This document shows positions 55,001-64,000 of a DNA stretch of 64,000 nt, in pieces (position 1 is the first letter of the stretch; every line of letters begins with the position of its first letter). Under the pieces are notes generated by a model. That model was not told the origin of the DNA, did no database searches, and worked only from the letters and a program-made list of their open reading frames with translations. The stretch comes from Cyanophora paradoxa (taxonomy: Eukaryota; Glaucocystophyceae; Cyanophorales; Cyanophoraceae): positions 26,299 through 90,298 of the forward strand of contig QPMI01000181.1 of NCBI GenBank assembly GCA_004431415.1. The letters are read 5' to 3'. Made by a program: the position numbers and the translations under genes.

Positions 55001-56080
55001 CAGGATGTTGAGCACTGCAGTGCCAGGATGGAGCCGGGATATATTAGTGGTCAGTCATGATCAGGGGTCTTTAATTTAGCGAGATCGCGATTCACGATCG
55101 TTGCACGGGGCGAACCTGTGATGTAAAAAGCGCCGACCAGCAGCTGCGCGGCGATGATCATGAGCCTGGCGAGACCCACGGGACGGGCCGGGGCCGGGGC
55201 GGGGTGAGCCCACGTTGACGAGGAGCCGGAGGATTTTGGCGGGGAGGGGGAAGAAGTGCTGGTGCCGCAGGCTGACCCACAGGAAGCCGCAAAGCCCTAC
55301 CGGCCGCGGGGCCCGGCGGTTTTCAGGTCCAGATTTGATTCCCGGATTTCCGGGCGCGGGTCGGGCCGGGGGCCGAGGCGCACCGAAGGCGATCATAATG
55401 AGGGCGACGACCGTCCAGAAGATGGCAGCGAACGACTGCCCGAAGATCGTGTCCGTCACCAGCGCGTAGACTGCGCCAGTAGCGGCGTCCGCGTGAGGCC
55501 TAGATATAGGGGCGCTCGAAATTAAACGTGAATCAAAGCTGGCGGACCGTCGGGGCCCTGCGTGATCCAGCTGATGGTCGAGGGGGACCACGCCTGCCGG
55601 TCCGCCAGCGCCGCCAGCTGCCGGCCGGGCAGGGCGCATGCGATGATCAGATCTAGATTCATGGCGCTCGAGCCTTAATTTAGGCGCCGCGGATGGAGCA
55701 GGCGTCGACGGACCTGGAAGGCGTCTATGAAGCAGAGGACGACGGGGACGACCTGCTTCTGGAGGAGCCCGCGGGAGGCCGCGCTCGGGCCCGAGCGGTC
55801 CACCTGCTCCGGATCCCCGCGCCGTCAGCCGAGCTTGGGGCGGGGGAGGGCGGGGCGGGGCGGGGCGGGCCATGGTGGAGAGGACGGAGAAGAGGATCTC
55901 CTCGTAGCGGTTGGAGCGGAGGCCCTCGCTCGCGAGCCGCAGCGCCGCCGCGTGCTGCGCCGTGCTCGCCGCCGCCGCGTCGCCCGCCCCCGGCGCGCCC
56001 GGGTCCGCCCCGTGGCCGGCGCCGGGGGCCGCCGGCGCCATGGCCAGCGATCGCGACCGCCGCGTCGACGCGGGGGCCAT
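45720..56080 (-). CDS. TmcB-like large multi-pass membrane protein
   Basis: Member of the TmcB/TmcC ('tiny macrocysts') group, large polytopic proteins common in protists; function poorly known. ATG at 56080 (MAPASTRRSRSLAMAPA), then LRLASEGLRSNRYEEILFSV and a block of about nine hydrophobic helices at 55.7-53.8 kb (for example FGQSFAAIFWTVVALIMIAF, YAAVGAVQIAAFVPAACIL, LSVVLLAATVLSGVLVAAL). The signature middle follows: YLQYHIGDPVAAINEMKQ (52.87), KKPPLDMRFLMSSKRMEFES (52.6), DQNHALQLIKGFWASL (52.33), LTNVLQEIEKARD (52.17), RYPTSKVLLRAYGVYLQTVR (51.95) and LELLQKADELEDHDS (51.8), matching the helical-repeat region of TmcB. Then more helices (VSRLAVGVIIGLLAIGALAV, 51.25; GSLIGLVIASLSLLFIIGFF, 50.05), extracellular-type segments, an Ala/Ser-rich cytosolic stretch (49.4-48.3), two further helices, and an Asp-rich tail ending at 45720. 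Over 30 exons. Confidence 0.75.
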
Positions 56081-57854
56081 GCTGCGATGAGGGGCGCGCG
56101 ACCCGACGCCGAACGCTAATGCTGCTGGCCGCGCCGCGCCGGCTGTGGGCCCGAATGTGTGGCCTGCTGATCCGGCTGCCCTTCGACGTCTATGTTATAT
56201 TAGCTATCGACTCGGTGGCACATGTACAGCTAACGCTGCAGCGACTCGGCGATGATCAGGACAACTGTGGCCGAAGCTTGCAATTGACTCAGTGAGCTGT
56301 TGGGCGCGCCGCTAGCGCTCGCGGCGCCCGGCTCGCCGCGCTCGCCGGAAGCCGGCGCCGCCTGAAGCCCCGCGCCGCGCCGCGAATCGATATCGTCCAG
56401 GCCGGCTGCATGCGCAGCCGAGACGAAGCCTAGGCCAGCGCCTGCAGCTGAGTCACGAAGCTTAAGGCCTTCGAGTATTGATGCACTAGTACGTATACGT
56501 ATACTGCGCGTGCGGCACGATATCGATGATAAGAGTCACGGTCTGCGCTTTCGCCTCGCCGCGGCGCTCACCGGCATGCAGCTGGCACTGTTGTCAGACT
56601 TTAAGCGTCTTCGCGTAATGCAGCTTCTTCGCGTAACGCGCGGCAGTCAGACTTTAAGCGTCTACACTGGCACGGCCTGCAGCTGCAGCTGGATAGCTAG
56701 CTAGCTACTCCGGCGCTCGCGCGCGCTCTGCTGTGCTCAGCGGGCCTGACAGCGGCGCCGGCTGTCCGGAATCCGGATCGGATCGGACTTCGGGAGGGGA
56801 GTTGCCTCAGGGCCTGCGCGCGCATGCACTGTACATGTGGCCAGTCTGTGGGCCAGTCGACGTCGACGCGGCTGATCCTGATCCGAGGCCGGCCGATCGC
56901 CGCAGCGCGATGCTCTTCCGGGGTACCGGCGTAAGTCCTCTGACTCTTAGGCGAGTCCTAGCCGTTCGAGACTCCGGCTCAGGGCTTGACTCACCCCCAG
57001 GCAAGGCCCGCAAGGGTACCGGGTATTATCCGAACCAGCCCGTCACGATCCGAGTCACCGATTGTTTTCAATTGACGCGAATCGCACGCGCATGCAGCTG
57101 CGCATGCAGATGAAACTTCGCGAATTTACGGGCATGCAAATGACCGTCGCCGCCCGGCGCCGGCCGCAGACCGCCGCCGCGGCGCCGCGCGCGCCGCGCC
57201 GGGCGGCGCGCGGGGTGTCGCCGCCGACTCGGACTCGCCGGGGACCGGGCCAGGGACCAGCTCTAGACCCTCGGACCGGCCGGGTACGGTCGCTGCGCCG
57301 GCGGCGCCGCGGCCCGGCCCGCGGCCCGCGGGCGGCGGGCCGCGGGGGGCCGGGGGGCGGGCCGCGGGGGCCGGGGGGCGGGGCCGCGGGGCCGGGGCCG
57401 GGCGCGCGCGGCCGCCCCGGCGGGGCCCGGGGGGCGGGCCATGGACCTTTTCGGCCCGGGGGGCGGGCCATGGACCCGGGGGGCGGGCCATGGCCAGTCT
57501 GCAGCTGCCGCAGTGCAGCGCCCCGCGGGGCCGGCTTCCACTGCGCCAGCAGCTGCAGCTGCAGCCTGCAGGCGTCGAGTGCTATAGCTAGTGTCACGTG
57601 CAAAGTGTACGCGTGCGGGTGCTGCACTCCGGCCTAGGGGTGTGCGCGTGCGGAGGTATTCGGTTTTTCAATTTGCCAAATTTGCCTCTGCATCAATATA
57701 TATATGCAGCTTCGACGCCGGCCGCCGCGCCGGAGTCGGGCGTCACTGATCATGATCATGACCCTCTGGCATACGGGCCCGCACGGCCTCGAGAGGCTGC
57801 GGCGCGAGGTCGAGTCCCCCCCGGGCCCGGTCCAAAATTAAAAATGACTCATGA
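56081..57854. other. Long intergenic region between TmcB-like and glycosyltransferase genes
   Basis: About 1.8 kb with no credible exon. It is very GC-rich with many PstI-like CTGCAG and GCATGC words (for example CAGCTGCAGCTGCAG near 57,547-57,563). A C-rich/G-rich core lies at 57,150-57,500. Probably the TmcB-like promoter side on the left and the 3' flank of the glycosyltransferase on the right. Confidence 0.5.
57426..57493. repeat. Three direct copies of CCCGGGGGGCGGGCCATGG
   Basis: Copies start at about 57,426, 57,456 and 57,476 and end in CCATGG. They lie at the end of a G-rich stretch of GGGCCGGGGGGCGGGCC units (57,340-57,420). Function unknown; simple-sequence expansion is the easiest explanation. 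Confidence 0.75.
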
Positions 57855-59453
57855 TCACGAGTATTGACTCCTGGTACACAGACAACTGAACGAGATCTGG
57901 ACAGATAAAAAGCTCAACGTGAGCTTTTGGCCTCGAAAGGGACGCCCTCCTGTGGGGTACAGGGACCAGTTGTTGGCGGGGGTAGTGGAATCGGGAGGGG
58001 GCACGCGCACGGCCGTGACGTTGTAGGGGTACAGCCCCTCGAGTCGCCTGACGAGCCCCTCATGCCGGTTGTACTGCGGTTTTTTTTGGAGGGGGGGGGG
58101 CGTCAGGGGGGTACACCGCGCCCGGCTGCGAGGCCAGGGACGGGGCCTGCCTGATGGACGACAGCGTAGGGCCGCCCGAGCCCATTCAGCAGCCGCCCGT
58201 AGCTGCGACCCCGGGCTGAGGCGGAGCGGGGGTACGACGGAGCGGGCGAGGAAGGGGGGTACCGGTCCGCGCGGAGCGTCTTGACCGAGTGGAGGGTGGC
58301 GAGGTGGCCGGAGGCGTTGTCGAGCGCCTGTACCCCTTGCAGCGAGCCGCCCCACACGAGGTAGTTGTGCACTGGGGGGTACGGGGATGCTGATCAACGG
58401 GGGCGGCGGCCGGAGATGCTGGAAATCGAGCCATCCATCGAGCACGCGCACCGGCCTGGTCCATGCCGACGTGGTTGCAGCGGAGCAGGGCGAGATGCGC
58501 CTCCATTGCCCTCGCGTACCCCAGGACGCCGGCGACAGTACCCATCGTCGTGCCCGCGCAGGCGATGCGCCTGTCCAGCGCCGCGTCCGCCGCGGCCCGC
58601 CCCAGGCACTCCGTCTGCCACAGCTGGTTGTGGTAGTCGTCCCCTGCGCCGGGTCGCTCGGCGGCGCGCGGCGGCTGGCGGCGGCTGGCGGCGGCGGCGC
58701 GGCGCGGCGCGCACGGTGGGTCTGCTCGTCGAGGAAGACTTCCAGCTCGCTGCGGATGAATGGGAACGGGTCCAGCTGAAACACGACGTCTGCGCGGGGG
58801 CGGGCGGGCGGGCGGGCGGGCGCGGAGCGTCGGACCGAGGCGCGCCCTGGGCGCGCGCCGGGCGTTCTGTTCTGGCCGGCGACTCGCACCGAGGTCGCTG
58901 ATGAAGACCCGGCGGAGGCGACCGGCGTTCTGCTCCAGGTACTGCCTGTAGACCGCGTACCTGCGCCCAAAACCTTCAGCGAGAGCGCGCCGCGCGGAGT
59001 CCGGGGCGTGCACCTGTGGATCTCCGGGTTCCGAGGGGGAAGCGACGCCCGCAGCTGCGTGTCGTCATAAAGGATCGGCTGCGCGTTCCAGTCCCGGTAG
59101 ATCGCCAGCGTCTCCTCGCCGGGGACGTGCGTTTGCGGCGAGACGATCTGCGCGGGGAGACATCCAGGACGCGGCGGGACAGCAGGCCGTCAGAAATGGA
59201 TCGCGAAAGACACAAAGGCACCGCGCGGCGGCCTAGGGAGGCGCACGGCGACTTCGACGTCGGGCGCGACGCTCCGGATCGAGCGAAGGAAGCGGTAGAC
59301 GTACGCCGGCGGCACGAGGATGTTGCAGCCGATCACGAGGTCGCGCCGCCCCTCGGCTGCTGCCGAGCGGGCGAGCGCGAGGGCCGCCAGGAGGAGCGCC
59401 AGCCCGAGCCCTGCCGCGGGGCTCCTCCGATGCCCGCGAGGCCTTGCGGCCAT
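57855..59453 (-). CDS. Secretory-pathway GT-A-type glycosyltransferase
   Basis: Predicted lumenal glycosyltransferase. ATG at 59453; the N-terminus PAAGLGLALLLAALALARS is a signal peptide or type II anchor. Next DLVIGCNILVPPAYVYRFLR and SIRSVAPDVEVAVRLP, then VSPQTHVPGEETLAIYRDWN, HRYAVYRQYLEQN-like RRYAVYRQYLEQNAGRLRRV, FISDL/DVVFQLDPF (DxD-type motif formed across an intron near 58.8 kb), ELEVFLDEQTH, DDYHNQLWQTECLGRAA, RRIACAGTTMGTVAGVLGYA (the family's CSGTT-like signature), CNHVGMDQA, VHNYLVWGGSLQGVQALDNA and a C-terminal AVVHQAGPVPGL, YNRHEGLVRRLEGLYPYN, stop at 57855-57857. This pattern is shared by plant and algal proteins annotated as glycosyltransferases; donor sugar and acceptor are unknown. 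The last exons use GTACCCC donors. Confidence 0.72.
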
Positions 59454-59859
59454 CTCCGGCCTCCCTCGAGTCCTAGCTAGTGACGAGAGGCCCGCTTTCT
59501 GCGGTTCAAGTTGACAAGTTCGGCCAGGGGAGTACAGCAAATCAGGAACAAAGGGAAGCTGTCTAGCCCCTTCACCCAGGTGGCCGGCGAGCCTGCGTTC
59601 AACTCGGCAACCTGCAGAATAGCTTGCCCGGCAATGCCGCCGCCCGCCTCGCCCGCGGGGCTGCAACGAAGTGAGTCCCCAATCGTCGCGGGTGCCAGCT
59701 GCGCGCTGCCTGTTTTCGCGTTCTAGAAGGCGTGGATTTAGCGATCTCCCGGCTTCGAAGCCCGCGCGGAGAGGTGACGAACTCGCGCTCACATTTCGAC
59801 AGGCCCCGTGGCAGGCCAGGACCCGGGGAGCCCATCAGCCAGCGGGCTTCGGGCGCGGA
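59454..59859. promoter_or_regulatory. Divergent intergenic region, glycosyltransferase / coiled-coil gene
   Basis: About 400 bases between two divergent genes, of lower GC than the coding flanks. No TATA box or obvious repeats. Confidence 0.4.
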
Positions 59860-61540
59860 CGATGAAAGCTACATCGGCGCTTCTCGTAGACTTGCCCGCA
59901 GGTGGGTCCGGCGCTTCTCGCCCTGTTAGCTGGACTCGATCCCTCCGACCCGCGCGCCGCGCGCGGGATCGCAATCGGGCTCCGCGGGCGCAGCTAAGCC
60001 GCGCGACCCGCGCGCAGAGGCGGGCGAGATCGATTCGGGGCGCAAGCGGGGCACGCCCTCGCCGCCGGCCTCCCTTGACGGACTGCGGTCACCCTCGGCG
60101 GCCGCGGCCCTGGCGGGCGTCGACCCAGACGATATGATGGCGATGGCGGTCGCAGAGGCGCGCTTCGCGGCCGAATCGGCGCTGCGGGAGCGCGAGAAGG
60201 CGGCGGGGACGCTCGCGTCGCTCCGGGCGGCCCGCGCGGCGCTCTCGTCGGACCTGGACCTCCTCGTCGCGGACGGCGCGCGCGAGAAGGAGCGCGCGGA
60301 GGCAGCCATGCGCGAGATTCGCGAGCTGCGCTCCCGCGTCAGCGCGGCGAAGAAGGAGACCGAGTCGATCGTCGCGGCCTGCAGGCACGAGGAGAAGTCC
60401 ATCGCCGAGCTCCGCGGCTCGATCCGCAGCGCCGAGGAGGCCTACGCGCACGCGTCCGCCGCGGCCGACGAGAAGCGGTCGGAACTGGCGGCCATCGAGG
60501 CCGACCTGGCGGCCGAGCAGGCGCGGCGCGGGGCGGCCGCCGAGCGGCTGCGGCGGGCGCAGGAGGCGAGGGGGCAGGCGGCGGCGGAGTACGGCGCGCT
60601 GCTGGAAGCGCAGGCCGAGCTCCGCGAGAAGACCGCCGCCCTCCTCCGCGAGATGGACGAGCTCGGTGCGCCGCCGCCGCCGCAGCAGCACGCGTACCCC
60701 CTCCCCGTCCCTCTAGACGGGCGCCCGAGCCGCCCCTCGAGCTCGCCCGAGCACCCCCTGGCGCTGCCAGGGCGGGCTGGGCCTGTTCCGCCGATTCCCC
60801 CCCCCCCCCCCCCCCCCCCCCTCCTTACCCTAGCTACCTAGCGGCCTAGCAGGCTAGTAGCAGCCTAGCTGCCCGACCGGACTTGCCCGCTGAGGCCGCG
60901 GGGCGGGACGGGGCGCAGGGAAGCGGGTGCGGGAGGCGGGGAAGGAGGCGGCGGCCCTCGACTCGCTCGCCACCGACGAGGAGCGCCGCTACGCCTCCCT
61001 CGCCCAGGTCCGAATCTCTCCCGTCCCGGCTCGAATCCCGCGGGGGGCCCTTCTTCTTCTTCGTTCTCGCTCACGCCGGCGGCGGGGCAGACGCAGCTGA
61101 CGGTGGCGGCGGACCTGGAGCGGGAGCGGGAGCGCGCCGCCCGGCGCGCCGCCGAGGCCGCCGCCCGCGTCTCCGCCGACGCCGGTGCGCCCCCCTGAGA
61201 AAGGAGGATGGATAGAGGCTGCTAGAAGCCATCCCAACCGCTTAGCCGCGCGCCCGCCCGCCTCTGACCGGCGCGGGCAGCGTCGGCGCGGTCGCCCTCC
61301 CTCTCGGGCCGCCCCTCGACGTACCTCGCCCGCCTCACCGCCGCCGCCGGCGACGGCTGCAGCGCCAAGGGCGCCGCCTCCCCGCCCCGCTCCCCCTCCG
61401 GCTCCTCCTCCCCGGGGGGCAGGCGGGTCTCCGGGGGGGCCGGGGCCGGGGCCGGGGCGGGGAAGCAGCTGCCCAGCCCGGGGCCGGCCACCGTCTTCGG
61501 GGGCGGCTCCACCAGCGGCACCGACTCGCCCAAGCGGTGA
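59860..61540 (+). CDS. Coiled-coil protein, N-terminus tentative
   Basis: Not assigned to a family. A possible first exon starts at ATG 59860 (MKATSALLVDLPAG). The main exon opens after TGTTAG near 59,930 and runs SQSGSAGAAKPRD, RKRGTPSPPASLDGLRSPSA, DPDDMMAMAVAEARFAAESA and then a long Ala/Glu/Arg heptad region (REREKAAGTLASLRAARAAL to LREKTAALLREMDEL, ends near 60,665). Further exons encode REAGKEAAALDSLATDEERR (60.93 kb), QLTVAADLERERERAARRAA (61.09 kb) and a Gly/Ser/Pro-rich tail (ARSPSLSGRPSTYLARLTAA, from 61.28 kb) ending TSGTDSPKR with a stop at 61538-61540. The uninterrupted coil of roughly 170 residues suggests a structural or scaffold role. Confidence 0.6.
60797..60821 (+). repeat. 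Poly-C run (25 C) in a coiled-coil gene intron
   Basis: Uninterrupted C tract in the sense strand of the intron after the LLREMDEL exon. It is followed by TCCTTACCCTAGCTACCTAG. Typical of the pyrimidine-rich introns of this genome. Confidence 0.8.
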
Positions 61541-61988
61541 CTCACGCGAGCCGAGAGACGCCAAGCCGCTGAGCTGCGTTACGTACACGTCTCCAGTATT
61601 CTACCTATAGATTTGTTATGTTTATAAATTAGCCGGACCTTTCCGAAGTTCCCGGCGATCAATCTTCCTATTTGCGTAGCATGTAGAAAAGCTTAGTAGA
61701 GCACTCCGTCCGTTGAGGCTTGGTATCTAGCTAGGGTTTATATCTAGGTAACCTGCTTTTCAAGTGTTTCGCGTCAATTGCCCGTACTGCATTCAACATT
61801 GCATTATCGCGTGTTGCGAATGGGGAGGAAAGAGGAAGAAGGAGTGGGGTGTGTGTGTGCGTGTTGGGGGAGGGGGGGTACGGGGAACGGGGAGGGGGCT
61901 GGGGGTGGGGGTAGCTGATCTCATTATCTACATGAAACTCTGGCTCCTGCAGCTGCGGAATCCAACGTGCAGAGTTTCGCGAGCTTAG
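61541..61988. other. Convergent intergenic region
   Basis: About 450 bases between two stops. AT-richer to 61,810 (TTTATAAATTAG), then a G-rich patch (61,821-61,915). No gene seen. Confidence 0.55.
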
Positions 61989-63943
61989 TTAGGATCGACG
62001 ATGGCGAATGAAGACACGGGCTGCGGGGAGGGCGCGGGCCAGAGCCGCCTGCGCGGCGTCGGCGTTGACGACGCGCCGCAGCAGCCTCACGTTGACCTGA
62101 GGCGCTCAAGACCAAAAAATTGGACCGCGTCTCGCGATCAGGGTGGGCGGAGACCTCGAAGTCGCCGGCGGAGCAGCCGGCGAAGGCGGAGAGGTCGTCG
62201 AGCAACCCGCCCCGCAGGTCCTCATCATCGGCGAACACCTCCAGGGCGAGGCGGCGCAGCGGGTTGGCCGCCAGCGCCGCGGCGGCCGCCGCGGGCCAGC
62301 CGTTGTCGAGGAAGATGTGCAGTTCGAGGGAGAGGCGGCCCCGGGAAGCGCGGGCCAGCCTCGCGAGGGCCCCGATCTCTTCCTGTTCTTCCTGTTGGAA
62401 CGCCAAATCTGCGAGGCCCGCCCGATCGGGCCCGACCCTCAGAAAGCTTGCGATCGGGTGCGACCGGCGCGGGTCCGTGGCGCACCGGAGAGGCGCACGT
62501 CAAGGTCGGCGAGGATCGGCGAGCGCTCGAGGGCGGCGGCAAGGCCGGCGAGCTGGCGCGGGAGTCCCTCACTGCTGTACAGGAGCAGCGTCCCCAGGCT
62601 CCTTAGCGCCGGGTGCGAGCCCAGCGCAGCCAGGCCTTCCTCGCCCACTTCCTCCGACAGCTGCAGCGCGCGAGCAGTGGGCGGGAGCGCGGGAGGGCGG
62701 AGGGGGAGGGGGGGGGAGGGGAGGGGGTACAGGCGGACCAACAAGCGCCCGCGGAGGCGCTCGAGAGCAGGGAGGAGCGGGATGGCGCGCAGGGCGGCGG
62801 CCGAGAGCGTCGGATGGCAGGGTCTCGCGTTGCAGCGGAGCCTGCACAGGGGCATTTAGGACTCGATCAGACTCGATCAGACTGGAGGGGAGGGCGGAGG
62901 GGTACGCACTCTTTGAGGGAGCGCGCGGCGGGGCCGGAGGCGAGGGCCTCGAGCAACGGCGCGGCGTCCTGTTCCGGGCGAGGGGGGCGTTCGCCGCTCG
63001 CGAGGTGGACTTCCAGGGATTCGAGGGCGAAAAGACCGGCCAGGCCCACAGCTGCGGCGTCCTTGAAGTCTTCCAGGGCGATCTCCAGCTGCGGTTCAGG
63101 GGTGAGCTCGTGGCATTGCGGTGGCGCGAACGGGGGAGAGAGGGAGGAGGGGAGGGGGGGGGAAGGGGGGGCGGGCGGGCGGACCCGCTTGAGGCGCGGG
63201 GGGAGCTGATCAACGGCTGCGACGGCGTCGAGCTGGTTGACCGGGCAGTAATTCGGGAGGGAGAGTATCTCGAGGTTCGGAAAGGAGAGAGGCTCTCGGG
63301 GCCCTCCTCCGAGGAGGGACTCAAGGGAGAGGGGGGGAGAATGGGGAAGAAGGCCGTCGTCGCGCAGCTCGATGCTGCGGAGTGCGGGGCAGGCGGCGGC
63401 GCCCGGCGGGACGAGGGCGCGCAGGAATTCGGAGAGACAGCTGGAGCTGTAAGGGAGCGAGCACTCCACTTCGACGCCGCCGAGGCCGCCGCTCGCTGCA
63501 GAGCACGCGGCGACGAGCGAGAGGGTGGCCTCCCATGGGCGCCCCCCTGCACGCTGCATGCGCAGCGACGCTCCGGTGGCGACGCGGATCCACCTCCGGC
63601 CCCAGCCGGCGCCGCATTCCATTGGCATGCTGATTCCAGAGCTTGCGTCGGCCAGCTGGCCAGCGAGCTGCCGGATGTCCCACGAGAACTTTGAATCGAC
63701 GTCCAGCCTGCGCCAGAGCACGGCCTCAGCCGCCTCGCGCCAGCGGCGGCACACGGCGCGCGCTGCCGCTGCCGCTTGAAAGCCCAGGCGCTCGAGAATG
63801 TCCGCGACGACATCGAGAGGCAGCTGCTGGATCAGCGCTGGATATTCAGACGTGGACTTTGCCGCTGAATAAGCTGCAGGTGCACGTGTTGGCGCCGTAT
63901 CGATATCCCATCGGCTTGTTCTCTTGCGCTTTTCACGAGCCAT
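61989..63943 (-). CDS. F-box / leucine-rich-repeat protein
   Basis: Probable substrate receptor of an SCF-type ubiquitin ligase. ATG at 63943 (MAREKRKRTSRWDIDTAPT). The F-box is clear: IQQLPLDVVADILERLGFQA followed by ARAVCRRWREAAEAVLWRRL (about residues 38-80). LRR-like strands follow on several exons: CPALRSIELRDDG, FPNLEILSLPNYCPVNQLDA, ALEDFKDAAAVGLAGLFALE (62.95-63.1 kb), LSAAALRAIPLLPALERLRG (62.78), GLAALGSHPALRSLGTLLLY (62.6), LSLELHIFLDNGWPAAAAAA and NPLRRLALEVFADDEDLRGG (62.3). The last exon VNVRLLRRVVNADAAQAALA ends at 61989-61991. Introns at about 63.13-63.19, 62.86-62.92, 62.69-62.73, 62.41-62.5 and 62.1 kb are short. Gene complete and intact. Confidence 0.8.
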
Positions 63944-64000
63944 GGATAATCGAGGCGCACGCTTATTGTATCACGAAACGTTTGTGCGTGCTCTCCGCCT

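Noticed and set aside
55360-55400. A second start for the TmcB-like gene downstream of 56,080
   Set aside because: The conserved N-terminal LRSNRYEEILFSV segment lies upstream of it and is in frame with the ATG at 56080.

Overview
The window joins two very different kinds of DNA. Bases 1 to about 8,715 are AT-rich, intron-free and tightly packed on the + strand, with no Shine-Dalgarno sequences but with an A/T-rich TCTA-type upstream motif. They look like a segment of a large DNA virus of a protist (mimivirus-like relative, giant-virus insertion, or polinton-like element). From about 8,770 to 64,000 the DNA is very GC-rich, with many short introns (GT-AG and GC-AG), long poly-G/poly-C runs, and genes of plainly eukaryotic families. 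The host is probably a GC-rich marine microalga such as a haptophyte or pelagophyte. That assignment is an inference from base composition, GC-AG introns and gene content (a TmcB-like protein, an ankyrin-TRP channel).

Viral-like part (1-8,715): a giant modular adhesin (1-4,581) built of 39-bp repeats, two LamG-like domains, about twenty His-Thr-rich tail-fibre repeats and a terminal lectin-like tip; two paralogous unknown proteins (4,631-6,400); a DUF723-type zinc-ribbon protein (6,361-6,633); and a SpeD-type S-adenosylmethionine decarboxylase with its key residues intact (6,820-7,218). A 1.5-kb non-coding tail follows. It holds a perfect 32-bp inverted repeat, a second diverged copy, an array of about twelve 59-63 bp units, a set of ATTATATCA repeats, and a perfect 28-bp hairpin a few bases before the composition changes. 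The adhesin and one paralogue are broken by four single-base shifts in the same direction, all at short homopolymer runs.

Host part (8.8-64 kb), in order: C-terminal exons of an unknown membrane protein (+); a DHX29/DHX57-like DEAH RNA helicase (-); a Pro/Ala/Ser-rich nuclear-type orphan (+); a right-handed beta-helix protein (-); an NSUN6-like RNA m5C methyltransferase (-), divergent by 76 bp from a PTGES2-like gene (+); an ankyrin/ZZ-finger/TRP-type cation channel (+); a subtilisin-like protein that appears to have lost its catalytic residues (-); a 10-kb TmcB-like multi-pass membrane protein (-); a secretory-pathway glycosyltransferase (-); a coiled-coil protein (+); and an F-box/leucine-rich-repeat protein (-). 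The genes do not form one pathway. RNA metabolism (helicase, NSUN6) and membrane sensing or surface functions (TRP, TmcB, glycosyltransferase) are the main themes.

Exon models were assembled by eye from reading frames, splice consensus and family conservation. Gene ends anchored by a clear stop or start are reliable; several N-termini are not.
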